Shown piece by piece: positions 1-6,593 of a stretch of DNA of 17,170 nt. The translations under genes were made by a program, and so were the position numbers. How positions within the stretch are numbered: position 1 is the first letter of the stretch; the number at the start of each line of letters is the position of its first letter. This DNA is from Sulfurospirillaceae bacterium (lineage in GTDB: Bacteria; Campylobacterota; Campylobacteria; Campylobacterales; Sulfurospirillaceae): contig JAQWCT010000012.1 of the NCBI GenBank assembly GCA_028705785.1, forward strand, positions 1 through 17,170, read 5' to 3'. The notes beneath the pieces are model-generated. The model made no database searches. It was not told the origin of the DNA and worked only from the letters and a program-made list of their open reading frames with translations.

Positions 1-425
1 TGGCAAAAAAGGTAATTGGCGAAATCAAATTGCAAGTTGCAGCTGCTAAAGCAAATCCATCACCTCCAGTTGGTCCGGCACTCGGTCAAAAAGGTGTGAA
101 TATTATGGAATTTTGTAAAGCATTTAATGAAAGAACAAAAGACATGGCAGGATTTAGAATCCCCGTAGTTATCACTGTATATGCTGATAAGAGCTTTACA
201 TTTATCACTAAGCAACCTCCAGCTACTGACTTAATCAAAAAAGCAGCAGGTATCACAAGTGGTTCTAGTAATCCTTTGAAAAACAAAGTAGGCACTTTAA
301 CAAAAGCTCAAATTCTTGAGATTGTTGAGAGAAAAATTGTTGATTTAAATACGAATGATAAAGAAGCAGCAGCAAAAATTATTGCAGGATCTGCTAGAAG
401 TATCGGCCTTAATATCGTCGATTAG
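1..425 (+). CDS. rplK: 50S ribosomal protein L11 (first base of start codon outside window)
   Basis: L11 sits at the base of the ribosomal stalk on 23S rRNA, in the GTPase-associated centre used by EF-G, EF-Tu and release factors, and is needed for RelA-type stringent signalling. The window begins with TG GCA AAA AAG, so only the A of the ATG is missing; the complete protein would be 141 aa, the normal family length. The N-terminal domain shows the hallmark PSPPVGPALGQKGVNI at residues 20-35, with the paired prolines that contact RNA and thiopeptide antibiotics. The C-terminal RNA-binding domain follows from about residue 72 and ends in ARSIGLNIVD. A TAG stop lies at 423-425, and rplA begins 58 bases later on the same strand, so the two are surely co-transcribed. 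In relatives secE and nusG lie directly upstream; they are not visible here. Confidence 0.98.
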   Translation, partial: AKKVIGEIKLQVAAAKANPSPPVGPALGQKGVNIMEFCKAFNERTKDMAGFRIPVVITVYADKSFTFITKQPPATDLIKKAAGITSGSSNPLKNKVGTLTKAQILEIVERKIVDLNTNDKEAAAKIIAGSARSIGLNIVD

Positions 426-431
426 TTAAAG

Positions 432-447
432 CCCTACACCGTCAGGG
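432..447 (+). other. small rplK-rplA intercistronic hairpin
   Basis: CCCT (432-435) can pair with AGGG (444-447) around an 8-base loop in the 58-base gap before rplA. L1 is known in several bacteria to repress its own operon by binding its mRNA, so an L1 site could lie in this gap. I do not see the known L1-site consensus here, so this is only a positional suggestion. Confidence 0.25.
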
Positions 448-483
448 TCAAAAAGGCGGAAGCAAAATTATGCGGAGAGAATT

Positions 484-1188
484 ATGGCAAAGAAAGTAAA
501 TAAAAGATTTCAAGAACTCTTGAAAAAAATCGATAAAGAAAAAAAATATTCAGTTGATGAAGCATTAGCAAATATTAAAAATTTAGCTTCTGCAAAATTT
601 GACGAAACTATTGAAATTGCACTTAAACTTAATGTTGATCCACGACATGCTGACCAAATGGTTAGAGGTTCAGTTGTTCTTCCATCAGGTACTGGCAAAA
701 CAGTTCGTGTTGCGGTTATCGCAAAAGATGAAAAAGCAGATGAAGCTAGAGCTGCTGGCGCAGATATCGTTGGTAGTGATGATTTGATTGAAGATATCCA
801 AGCAGGAAGAATTAACTTTGATGTTCTTATCGCAACACCTAATATGATGGGTCTTGTTGGTAAAGTTGGTCGTATTTTAGGACCAAAAGGTATCATGCCA
901 AATCCGAAAACGGGAACTGTTACTATGGATGTCGCAAAAGCTGTTGCTAACAATAAAGGTGGACAAGTAAACTTCCGTGTTGACAAACAAGGAAATATCC
1001 ACGCTGGACTTGGTAAAATCAGTTTTTCAAGTGAAGAAATTAGAGCAAACTTTGACGCATTTGTCAGAGCTATCAATAAAAATAAACCTGCCGCTTCTAA
1101 AGGTAAGTATATCAAAAGTGGTGCATTGTCATTGACGATGAGCCCATCTATGAATCTTGAAAATCAAGAATTAATCGACCTTAGATAA
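484..1188 (+). CDS. rplA: 50S ribosomal protein L1
   Basis: L1 forms the mobile L1 stalk at the ribosomal E site and helps move deacylated tRNA out; in many bacteria it also represses translation of the rplK-rplA mRNA. The 234-aa product has the usual length. The signature GRILGPKGIMPNPKTGTVT lies at residues 129-147 in domain II, and the C-terminal part returns to domain I (SGALSLTMSPSMNL). The start ATG follows a clear GGAG Shine-Dalgarno at 474-477 with 6-base spacing, and MAKKVNKRFQELLKKID is a typical L1 N-terminus. It lies between rplK and the hairpin at 1197-1222. The long open frame on the opposite strand (510-1115) is a codon-bias shadow of this gene. Confidence 0.98.
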   Translation: MAKKVNKRFQELLKKIDKEKKYSVDEALANIKNLASAKFDETIEIALKLNVDPRHADQMVRGSVVLPSGTGKTVRVAVIAKDEKADEARAAGADIVGSDDLIEDIQAGRINFDVLIATPNMMGLVGKVGRILGPKGIMPNPKTGTVTMDVAKAVANNKGGQVNFRVDKQGNIHAGLGKISFSSEEIRANFDAFVRAINKNKPAASKGKYIKSGALSLTMSPSMNLENQELIDLR

Positions 1189-1190
1189 TT

Positions 1191-1204
1191 GTTTACATGT
1201 AGAC
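1191..1204 (+). repeat. TACATGTA palindrome copy, rplA-rplJ gap
   Basis: GTTTACATGTAGAC is a 14-base inverted repeat with one T:G pair, built on TACATGTA at 1194-1201. The 13-base string TTTACATGTAGAC occurs again exactly at 12120-12132 before fusA. Its right half also forms the left arm of the hairpin at 1197-1222, so the two foldings exclude each other. Confidence 0.6.
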
Positions 1205-1222
1205 TTTTCACAAGGTCTACAT
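1197..1222 (+). terminator. intercistronic hairpin after rplA, weak terminator or attenuator
   Basis: ATGTAGAC (1197-1204) pairs perfectly with GTCTACAT (1215-1222). The stem can extend inwards by TTT/AAG with one wobble pair, leaving a 4-base TCAC loop. Only a short, interrupted T-run (CATTTT) follows, so full termination is unlikely; partial termination or RNA processing before the rplJ unit is more plausible. Confidence 0.5.
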
Positions 1223-1237
1223 CATTTTAATATATCT

Positions 1238-1243
1238 TATGAT
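1238..1243 (+). promoter_or_regulatory. candidate -10 box of an rplJ promoter
   Basis: TATGAT is one base from the sigma-70 consensus and follows a T/A-rich tract (1224-1237), the usual form of promoters in this phylum, which often lack a recognisable -35. It lies between the post-rplA hairpin and the structured leader. A separate L10 promoter is known in E. coli. Transcription would begin near 1250, close to the start of the leader helix. Confidence 0.35.
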
Positions 1244-1246
1244 TGG

Positions 1247-1288
1247 AGAGAGCAGAGGCGAAAGCTTAATTTGAGGCAACTCATCTCT
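1247..1288 (+). promoter_or_regulatory. L10-type structured leader, two GNRA-capped hairpins in a junction
   Basis: AGAGA (1247-1251) can pair with TCTCT (1284-1288), enclosing two small hairpins. The first is AGGC-GAAA-GCTT (1256-1267, one G:T pair) and the second TGAG-GCAA-CTCA (1272-1283). Both loops are GNRA tetraloops. The L10-(L7/L12) complex is known to repress rplJ translation by binding a folded leader directly upstream, which is exactly where this lies. I infer an L10 leader from position and fold; I could not test it against the known family model. Confidence 0.5.
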
Positions 1289-1319
1289 ACTTGAAATCAC
1301 CAGTTGGAAAGGAGAAAAA

Positions 1320-1802
1320 TTGACAAGAAAAGAAAAAGCTGAATTTATTAGTTCTCTCGCCCAAGAGTTTAAAGCAAGTGATGGTTTAGTAGTGTGTGAC
1401 TACAAAGGTCTTAATACTAAAACAATTGAAGTTTTAAGAGATAGCGCAAAAGTTATTGGCATCAAAGTTCAAGTGATTAAAAACACTTTAGCATCGATTG
1501 CTATGACTAATGCAGGTATCGATGGACTTGAATTAAAAGACACTAATATCTTTGTATGGGGCGACGATCAGTTAGCCGTAACTAAAGTAGTAGCAACATT
1601 CGCTAAGACAAATCCAAAATTTGTAATCAAATCAGGATATGCAGGTGGAATTATTGTTGACGCTGCAAAAGTTGAAGCACTTTCTAAAATGCCATCTCGT
1701 AATGAGCTTATTGGAATGCTTCTATCAACTTGGATGGCACCTATTACAAACTTTACAATCGGTCTTGATGCACTTCGTGCTAAAAAACAAGAATCAGCGT
1801 AG
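1320..1802 (+). CDS. rplJ: 50S ribosomal protein L10 (TTG start)
   Basis: L10 anchors the L7/L12 dimers to the 23S rRNA and so forms the stem of the ribosomal stalk; with L7/L12 bound it is also the translational repressor of its own operon. The 160-aa product has family length. Recognisable parts are the N-terminal rRNA-binding domain with VVCDYKGL (residues 24-31) and KNTL (54-57), followed by the C-terminal helix that carries L7/L12 dimers (about residues 131-160). The start is TTG: an in-frame TGA precedes shortly upstream, AAAGGAG stands at the right distance, and MTRKEKAEFI is the standard N-terminus of epsilonproteobacterial L10. A rare start codon under a strong Shine-Dalgarno suits a gene controlled at initiation. 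The stop is TAG at 1800-1802; a 133-base structured gap separates it from rplL. Confidence 0.97.
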   Translation: MTRKEKAEFISSLAQEFKASDGLVVCDYKGLNTKTIEVLRDSAKVIGIKVQVIKNTLASIAMTNAGIDGLELKDTNIFVWGDDQLAVTKVVATFAKTNPKFVIKSGYAGGIIVDAAKVEALSKMPSRNELIGMLLSTWMAPITNFTIGLDALRAKKQESA

Positions 1803-1806
1803 GTCT

Positions 1807-1828
1807 ATTGGCTTACATGTAAAGCAAT
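1807..1828 (+). repeat. extended TTACATGTAA palindrome after rplJ
   Basis: The 10-base perfect palindrome TTACATGTAA (1813-1822) is flanked by ATTG (1807-1810) and CAAT (1825-1828), which also pair, with two mismatched positions on each side of the core. The whole 22-base dyad starts 5 bases after the rplJ stop. It could act as DNA site, RNA hairpin, or both. Confidence 0.6.
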
Positions 1829-1838
1829 AAATTACTCT

Positions 1839-1853
1839 GCCAACAAAGTTGGC
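1839..1853 (+). other. hairpin in rplJ-rplL gap
   Basis: GCCAAC (1839-1844) pairs with GTTGGC (1848-1853) around AAA. No T-run follows, so it is not a terminator. It is the middle of three hairpins in this gap. Confidence 0.5.
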
Positions 1854-1874
1854 TAGCTTTAGTGCCCTAGTGGC

Positions 1875-1910
1875 TAACGCAGTCAAAGAAGCTTTGCTTT
1901 TTTGGCGTTA
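1875..1910 (+). promoter_or_regulatory. long hairpin upstream of rplL, possible attenuator
   Basis: TAACGC (1875-1880) pairs with GCGTTA (1905-1910), and within it AAAGAAGC (1885-1892) pairs with GCTTTTTT (1896-1903) with one G:T pair and a TTT loop. The inner part alone resembles a weak intrinsic terminator (short stem plus T-run); the outer helix would sequester the T-run. The structure ends 14 bases before the rplL Shine-Dalgarno GGAG (1925-1928). It may tune the excess of L7/L12 over L10 that the stalk needs. Confidence 0.45.
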
Positions 1911-1935
1911 TTAAAATAATAATTGGAGATTTGAA

Positions 1936-2304
1936 ATGGCAATTTCAAGAGAAGACGTATTAGAGTATATTTCAGGTCTAACTGTACTTGAATTAAGTGA
2001 ACTTGTAAAAAGTTTTGAAGAAAAATTTGGTGTATCTGCCGCTCCTGTTATGGTTGCAGGTGCTGCTGCTGTTGTTGAAGCAGTAGAAGAGAAAACTGAA
2101 TTTGATGTTATCCTTAAAGATGCTGGCGAGAAGAAAATCAACGCGATTAAAGTCGTAAGAGAAATCACTGGTCTTGGTCTTAAAGAGGCTAAAGACGCTG
2201 TTGAAGGCGCTCCTACAACTATTAAAGAAGGCGTTTCTAAACAAGTGGCTGAAGAAATCAAAAAGAAACTTGAAGAAGCTGGCGCTGTCGCTGAAATTAA
2301 GTAA
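1936..2304 (+). CDS. rplL: 50S ribosomal protein L7/L12
   Basis: L7/L12 is the only multi-copy ribosomal protein; its dimers hang from L10 and recruit and activate the translational GTPases (IF2, EF-Tu, EF-G, RF3). The 122-aa product shows the N-terminal dimerisation domain (ISREDVLEYISGLTVLELSE), an Ala/Val-rich hinge (AGAAAVVEAVEE, about residues 40-50), and the C-terminal factor-binding domain with the conserved INAIKVVREITGLGLKEAK. GGAG at 1925-1928 precedes the ATG by 7 bases. It is encoded alone within two structured gaps, which fits separate tuning of its amount. Frames on the opposite strand here are shadows of its biased codons. Confidence 0.98.
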   Translation: MAISREDVLEYISGLTVLELSELVKSFEEKFGVSAAPVMVAGAAAVVEAVEEKTEFDVILKDAGEKKINAIKVVREITGLGLKEAKDAVEGAPTTIKEGVSKQVAEEIKKKLEEAGAVAEIK

Positions 2305-2313
2305 TTTTGCGAA

Positions 2314-2339
2314 TGGGAAAGCATTTATATGCTTTCCCA
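2314..2339 (+). other. strong rplL-rpoB intercistronic hairpin (attenuator or processing site)
   Basis: TGGGAAAGCAT (2314-2324) pairs perfectly over 11 bases with ATGCTTTCCCA (2329-2339) around TTAT, ten bases after the rplL stop. No T-run follows, so it is unlikely to stop transcription alone. In E. coli the same junction holds a partial attenuator and an RNase III site that lower rpoBC output relative to rplJL; a similar task is inferred here. Confidence 0.6.
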
Positions 2340-2374
2340 AACTTATCCTTGGAAATCAATTAGTCGTTAAAGAT

Positions 2375-2394
2375 TCTACTATTCTTATAGTAGA
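2375..2394 (+). other. second rplL-rpoB hairpin
   Basis: TCTACTAT (2375-2382) pairs perfectly with ATAGTAGA (2387-2394) around TCTT. AT-rich and without T-run. A further small element, CTAC-ACGAG-GTAG (2419-2431 region), places the rpoB Shine-Dalgarno in a possible loop and could modulate initiation. Confidence 0.45.
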
Positions 2395-2435
2395 TGACCT
2401 ACTGCCCTTTTCAAACAACTACACGAGGTAGACTC

Positions 2436-5400
2436 ATGTTAAATAGCTTAAAATCTGGAAATCGCTTAAGAGTAGATTTTTCCAAAGTCCCAAAAAAAAT
2501 CGATGTCCCCAATCTATTACAGCTTCAACAAAAAAGCTATGAGCATTTTTTAAATGTTGATAATCTCAAAGATGAGAGCGGAATAGAGAAGGTTTTCAAA
2601 TCAATTTTCCCTATTCATGATCCACAAAACAGACTCACCTTAGAGTATGTAGGATCAGAAGTTGGCAAACCTAGGTACAATGTCCGCGAATGTATGGAGC
2701 GAGGCTTGACCTATTCAGTGAGTTTAAAAATGAATATTCGTCTTATCCTTTGGGATAAAGATGAAAAAACTGGTGAAAAAACCGGTGTAAAAGATATTAA
2801 AGAACAAGCAATTTTTATTCGTGAAATTCCGTTGATGACTGATCGTACATCATTTATTATTAATGGTGTAGAAAGAGTTGTTGTTAACCAACTTCATAGA
2901 AGCCCAGGTGTTATTTTTAAAGAAGAAGAGAGCCCGACTGTCGCTAATAAGCTTATCTATAACGCACAAATTATTCCTGATCGTGGTTCTTGGTTGTATT
3001 TTGAATATGATGCCAAAGACACACTTTTTGTACGAATTAATAAACGAAGAAAAGTACCTATAACCATTCTCTTTAGAGCGCTTGGATATAGTAAGCAAGA
3101 TATTTTAAAACTTTTCTATCCTGTACTTAACATTCAAATTAAAGACCATAAGTTTTTCATTGAGTTTTGTCCTGAAAATTTTGTAGGTCGTGTAGATTTT
3201 GATCTTAAAGATGAACAAGGCAATCTTTTATTAGCAGCTGGAAAAAGACTCGCTAAGAAAAAAGCAGAAAAATTTGTAGAAGATGGTGTTAAACTGATCG
3301 AATATCCTGTTGAGATTTTAGTGAACAGATTCCTCTCTTGTCCTATTATTGATAAAGAGAGCGGTGAGGTTCTCTACGATACACTTTCTCAACTTGATGA
3401 AGGTAAATTGGCAAAAATTATAGAGCAAAAATGTGAAACGATTGAAATCGCGAATGATCTTGCTAGCGGTGTGGATGATGCTATTATTAACTCGTTTATT
3501 GCCGATACAGAAACGCTTAAACTTTTGAGACAAACTGAAAATATCGAAGATGAAAATGACTTAGCCGCTATTAGAATTTATAAAGTTATGAGACCAGGCG
3601 AGCCTGTGACCAAAGAAGCCGCTAAAATTTTTGTCAAAGATCTTTTCTTTAACTCTGAGAGATATGACCTTACAAAAGTAGGTCGTATGAAGATGAACCA
3701 CAAGTTAGGACTTGGTGTTCCTGAGTATGTCACTATTATGACAAGCGAAGATATTATTAAGACAGCAAAATACTTGATTAAAGTTAAAAATGGTCAAGGA
3801 CATATCGATGATAGAGATCATCTAGGAAATCGTAGAATTAGAGCGATTGGTGAGCTTTTAGCTAACGAGCTTCATGCTGGTTTAATTAAGATGCAAAAAG
3901 CTATTCGTGACAAGTTTACGGCACTTAGTGGCAATATCGAAGAGTTGATGCCTCATGATATGATTAACTCGAAAATGATTACTTCTGCTATCACAGAATT
4001 TTTCTCTAGTGGACAACTTTCTCAGTTTATGGATCAAACCAATCCTTTAAGTGAAATTACCCACAAAAGAAGACTTTCAGCTCTTGGTGAAGGTGGTTTG
4101 GTAAAAGAGCGCGCTGGCTTTGAAGTTCGTGACGTTCACCCAACACATTACGGAAGAATTTGTCCTGTTGAAACGCCAGAGGGTCAAAACATTGGTTTGA
4201 TCAACACGCTTTCTATGTACGCCAAAGTAAATGATTTAGGATTTGTTGAAGCACCTTATCGTAAAGTTGAGAATGCAACAATTACAGATGAAATTATCTA
4301 TATCACAGCAACGCAAGAAGAGGGTTTAGTTATTGCTCCTGCGAGTACAAAGATTAATGAAAAAAATGAAATCGTTGAAGATTTAATTGAAGTTAGAGTT
4401 GATGGTGAAACCGTTTTGATCGAAAAAGAAAAAGTTGATTTGATTGACCTTTCTTCTATGATGATTGCGGGTGTTGCGGCGTCTTTAATTCCATTCTTGG
4501 AACATGATGATGCAAACCGTGCTTTGATGGGTTCAAACATGCAACGCCAAGCAGTTCCACTTTTACAATCATCTGCTCCAATGGTCGGTACAGGTGTTGA
4601 AAAAACAGCAGCACGTGATGCATGGGAAGCTATTAAGGTTAAACGCGCTGGTATGGTTGAAAAAGTAGACAATAAAAATGTTTATATCTTAGGTGAAGAT
4701 GAGAATGGTGCTTTTATTGACCATTATGCATTACAAAAAAACCTTAGAACGAATCAAAATACTACTTTTACACAAAAAGTCATTGTTCGAAAAGGTGAGT
4801 TTGTTGGAGCGGGTGATATTATCGCGGATGGTCCAAGTATGGACATGGGTGAACTTGCTATCGGTAAAAATGCCATGGTTGCCTTTATGCCATGGAATGG
4901 ATATAACTACGAAGATGCGATTGTTATCAGTGAGCGAATGATTATAGAAGATTCATTTACCAGCATTCACACCTATGAAAAAGAGATTGAAGCACGCGAA
5001 CTTAAAGATGGTGTTGAAGAGATTACTAAAGACATCCCAAATGTTAAAGAAGAAGAGTTAGCACACCTTGATGATAGTGGTATCGTAAAAATTGGTACTT
5101 ATATCACACCAGGTATGATTCTTGTGGGAAAAGTTTCACCTAAGGGTGAAGTTAAACCTACACCAGAAGAGCGTTTACTAAGAGCTATTTTTGGCGAAAA
5201 AGCGGGACATGTGGTTAATAAATCACTGTATGCTTCTCCTTCGTTAGAGGGTATCATCGTTGATGTGAAAATCTTTACTAAAAAAGGGTATGACAAAGAT
5301 CCTCGCGCCGTTCAAGCGTATGAGCAAGAAAAAGAGATATTAGACCGCGAACATCATGATAAATTGTTGATGTTAGATCGTGAAGAGATGCTTCGTATTA

Positions 5401-6593
5401 ATGCGCTATTGCTTAAAAATCCTCTTAAAGAGGATCAAGAGATTAGTAAAAATGCCTATAAAAAAGGTGAGTTTATTAAGGCAGAAGACCTTCACAATGT
5501 GAATCGTTTTTCTATCAATACGATTGTAAAAGCATTTACCACTGTTGTACAAGATGAATATATAGATTTAAGAGTCTATTTCCAAAATGAGAAGAAAAAA
5601 CTCAAAGAAGAACATGATGAAAAGTTAAATATTCTTGAAAAAGATGATATTTTACCAAGTGGAGTCGTTAAACTTGTGAAAGTTTATATTGCAACAAAAC
5701 GAAAGCTCAAAGTCGGTGATAAGATGGCAGGACGACATGGAAATAAAGGTATTGTTTCTAATATCGTTAGAGAAGTCGATATGCCATATCTTAAAAATGG
5801 TGAGATTGTTGATGTTGTTCTTAACCCACTAGGTGTTCCAAGTCGTATGAATATCGGACAGATTTTAGAAGTTCACTTAGGCCTTGCAGGTAAAAGATTG
5901 GGTAATCAACTTGAAGAGATATTTAAAGAAAAACAAGGTGATTGGTTAGATGCTCTTCGTCAAAAGATGATTAGCATAGCAGAAATTGCTCAGTTAATGG
6001 ATGCTAAAAACTTCATGAGTACCCTCAGTGATGAGAAACTTCTTGAGTATGCTCGAGATTGGAGCAAAGGCGTTAAATTTGCAAGCCCAATTTTTGAAGG
6101 TGTCAATGAAGAAGAATTTGCAAAACTCTTTGAAATGGCAAAAATTGACATGGATGGGAAGACTGAATTATACGATGGTATGACAGGTCAAAAAATGCAT
6201 GAGAGAGTCAATGTGGGTTACATGTACATGCTTAAACTTCACCATTTGGTTGATGAAAAAGTACATGCTAGAAGCACAGGACCTTACTCGTTAGTAACAC
6301 AACAGCCAGTCGGTGGTAAAGCACTCTTTGGTGGACAGCGATTTGGTGAGATGGAAGTTTGGGCTCTTGAAGCATATGGTGCAGCGCATACCCTAAGAGA
6401 GATGTTAACCGTAAAATCAGATGATGTTGAAGGCAGAATTTTAGCGTATAAAGCGCTAACGCGTGGGGAAAATGTACCTCAAACGGGAATACCAGAAACA
6501 TTCTATGTTTTAACAAATGAGTTGAAGTCTTTGGCTTTAGATGTTGAGATTTATGACGAGGTGGAAGAAGATGAAACGACTAGAACCAATTGA
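2436..6593 (+). CDS. rpoB: DNA-directed RNA polymerase subunit beta
   Basis: Beta forms one pincer of RNA polymerase and part of the active centre. The 1385-aa product is close to other epsilonproteobacterial beta subunits. The start at 2436 is preferred over an ATG 14 codons upstream because GAGG (2425-2428) precedes it and MLNSLKSGNRLRVDF is the normal N-terminus. The rifampicin pocket reads SQFMDQTNPLSEITHKRRLS at residues 529-548, with D533, H543 and S548 all in the sensitive form. The basic active-site stretch KVGDKMAGRHGNKG contains K1096 and K1104. The C-terminal clamp region has the GGKALFGGQRFGEMEVWALE motif before a short acidic tail. The end overlaps rpoC by 23 bases in a different frame, so the two subunits are separate but translationally coupled. 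Transcription presumably comes from the rplJL unit, reduced by the hairpins just upstream. Confidence 0.98.
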   Translation: MLNSLKSGNRLRVDFSKVPKKIDVPNLLQLQQKSYEHFLNVDNLKDESGIEKVFKSIFPIHDPQNRLTLEYVGSEVGKPRYNVRECMERGLTYSVSLKMNIRLILWDKDEKTGEKTGVKDIKEQAIFIREIPLMTDRTSFIINGVERVVVNQLHRSPGVIFKEEESPTVANKLIYNAQIIPDRGSWLYFEYDAKDTLFVRINKRRKVPITILFRALGYSKQDILKLFYPVLNIQIKDHKFFIEFCPENFVGRVDFDLKDEQGNLLLAAGKRLAKKKAEKFVEDGVKLIEYPVEILVNRFLSCPIIDKESGEVLYDTLSQLDEGKLAKIIEQKCETIEIANDLASGVDDAIINSFIADTETLKLLRQTENIEDENDLAAIRIYKVMRPGEPVTKEAAKIFVKDLFFNSERYDLTKVGRMKMNHKLGLGVPEYVTIMTSEDIIKTAKYLIKVKNGQGHIDDRDHLGNRRIRAIGELLANELHAGLIKMQKAIRDKFTALSGNIEELMPHDMINSKMITSAITEFFSSGQLSQFMDQTNPLSEITHKRRLSALGEGGLVKERAGFEVRDVHPTHYGRICPVETPEGQNIGLINTLSMYAKVNDLGFVEAPYRKVENATITDEIIYITATQEEGLVIAPASTKINEKNEIVEDLIEVRVDGETVLIEKEKVDLIDLSSMMIAGVAASLIPFLEHDDANRALMGSNMQRQAVPLLQSSAPMVGTGVEKTAARDAWEAIKVKRAGMVEKVDNKNVYILGEDENGAFIDHYALQKNLRTNQNTTFTQKVIVRKGEFVGAGDIIADGPSMDMGELAIGKNAMVAFMPWNGYNYEDAIVISERMIIEDSFTSIHTYEKEIEARELKDGVEEITKDIPNVKEEELAHLDDSGIVKIGTYITPGMILVGKVSPKGEVKPTPEERLLRAIFGEKAGHVVNKSLYASPSLEGIIVDVKIFTKKGYDKDPRAVQAYEQEKEILDREHHDKLLMLDREEMLRINALLLKNPLKEDQEISKNAYKKGEFIKAEDLHNVNRFSINTIVKAFTTVVQDEYIDLRVYFQNEKKKLKEEHDEKLNILEKDDILPSGVVKLVKVYIATKRKLKVGDKMAGRHGNKGIVSNIVREVDMPYLKNGEIVDVVLNPLGVPSRMNIGQILEVHLGLAGKRLGNQLEEIFKEKQGDWLDALRQKMISIAEIAQLMDAKNFMSTLSDEKLLEYARDWSKGVKFASPIFEGVNEEEFAKLFEMAKIDMDGKTELYDGMTGQKMHERVNVGYMYMLKLHHLVDEKVHARSTGPYSLVTQQPVGGKALFGGQRFGEMEVWALEAYGAAHTLREMLTVKSDDVEGRILAYKALTRGENVPQTGIPETFYVLTNELKSLALDVEIYDEVEEDETTRTN

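Noticed and set aside
1..29. rplK as a truncated gene starting at the TTG at 30
   Set aside because: The frame continues to the window edge as AKKVIGEIK, the normal L11 N-terminus. Only the first base of the ATG is missing.
510..1115. 201-residue open frame antisense to rplA
   Set aside because: It lies wholly opposite a certain ribosomal protein gene, has no recognisable product, and reflects codon bias of the sense gene. The same holds for the antisense frames opposite rplL, rpoB, rpoC and fusA.
1639..1830. Plus-strand frame overlapping the 3' end of rplJ
   Set aside because: Out of frame within L10, no Shine-Dalgarno, no protein-like composition.
4014..4079. Rifampicin-resistance changes in rpoB and streptomycin-resistance changes in rpsL
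   Set aside because: The key positions (D533, H543, S548 in RpoB; K43 and K88 in S12) are all in the sensitive form.
5208..5213. ACATGT in rpoB as another copy of the palindrome family
   Set aside because: Flanks are GG and GG, without the TT/AA extension; not counted.
6541..6570. Upstream start giving rpoC ten more residues
   Set aside because: The added MLRFMTRWKK lacks similarity to beta' N-termini; MKRLEPIEIHEESRPRDF starts at 6571 with its own GAGG.
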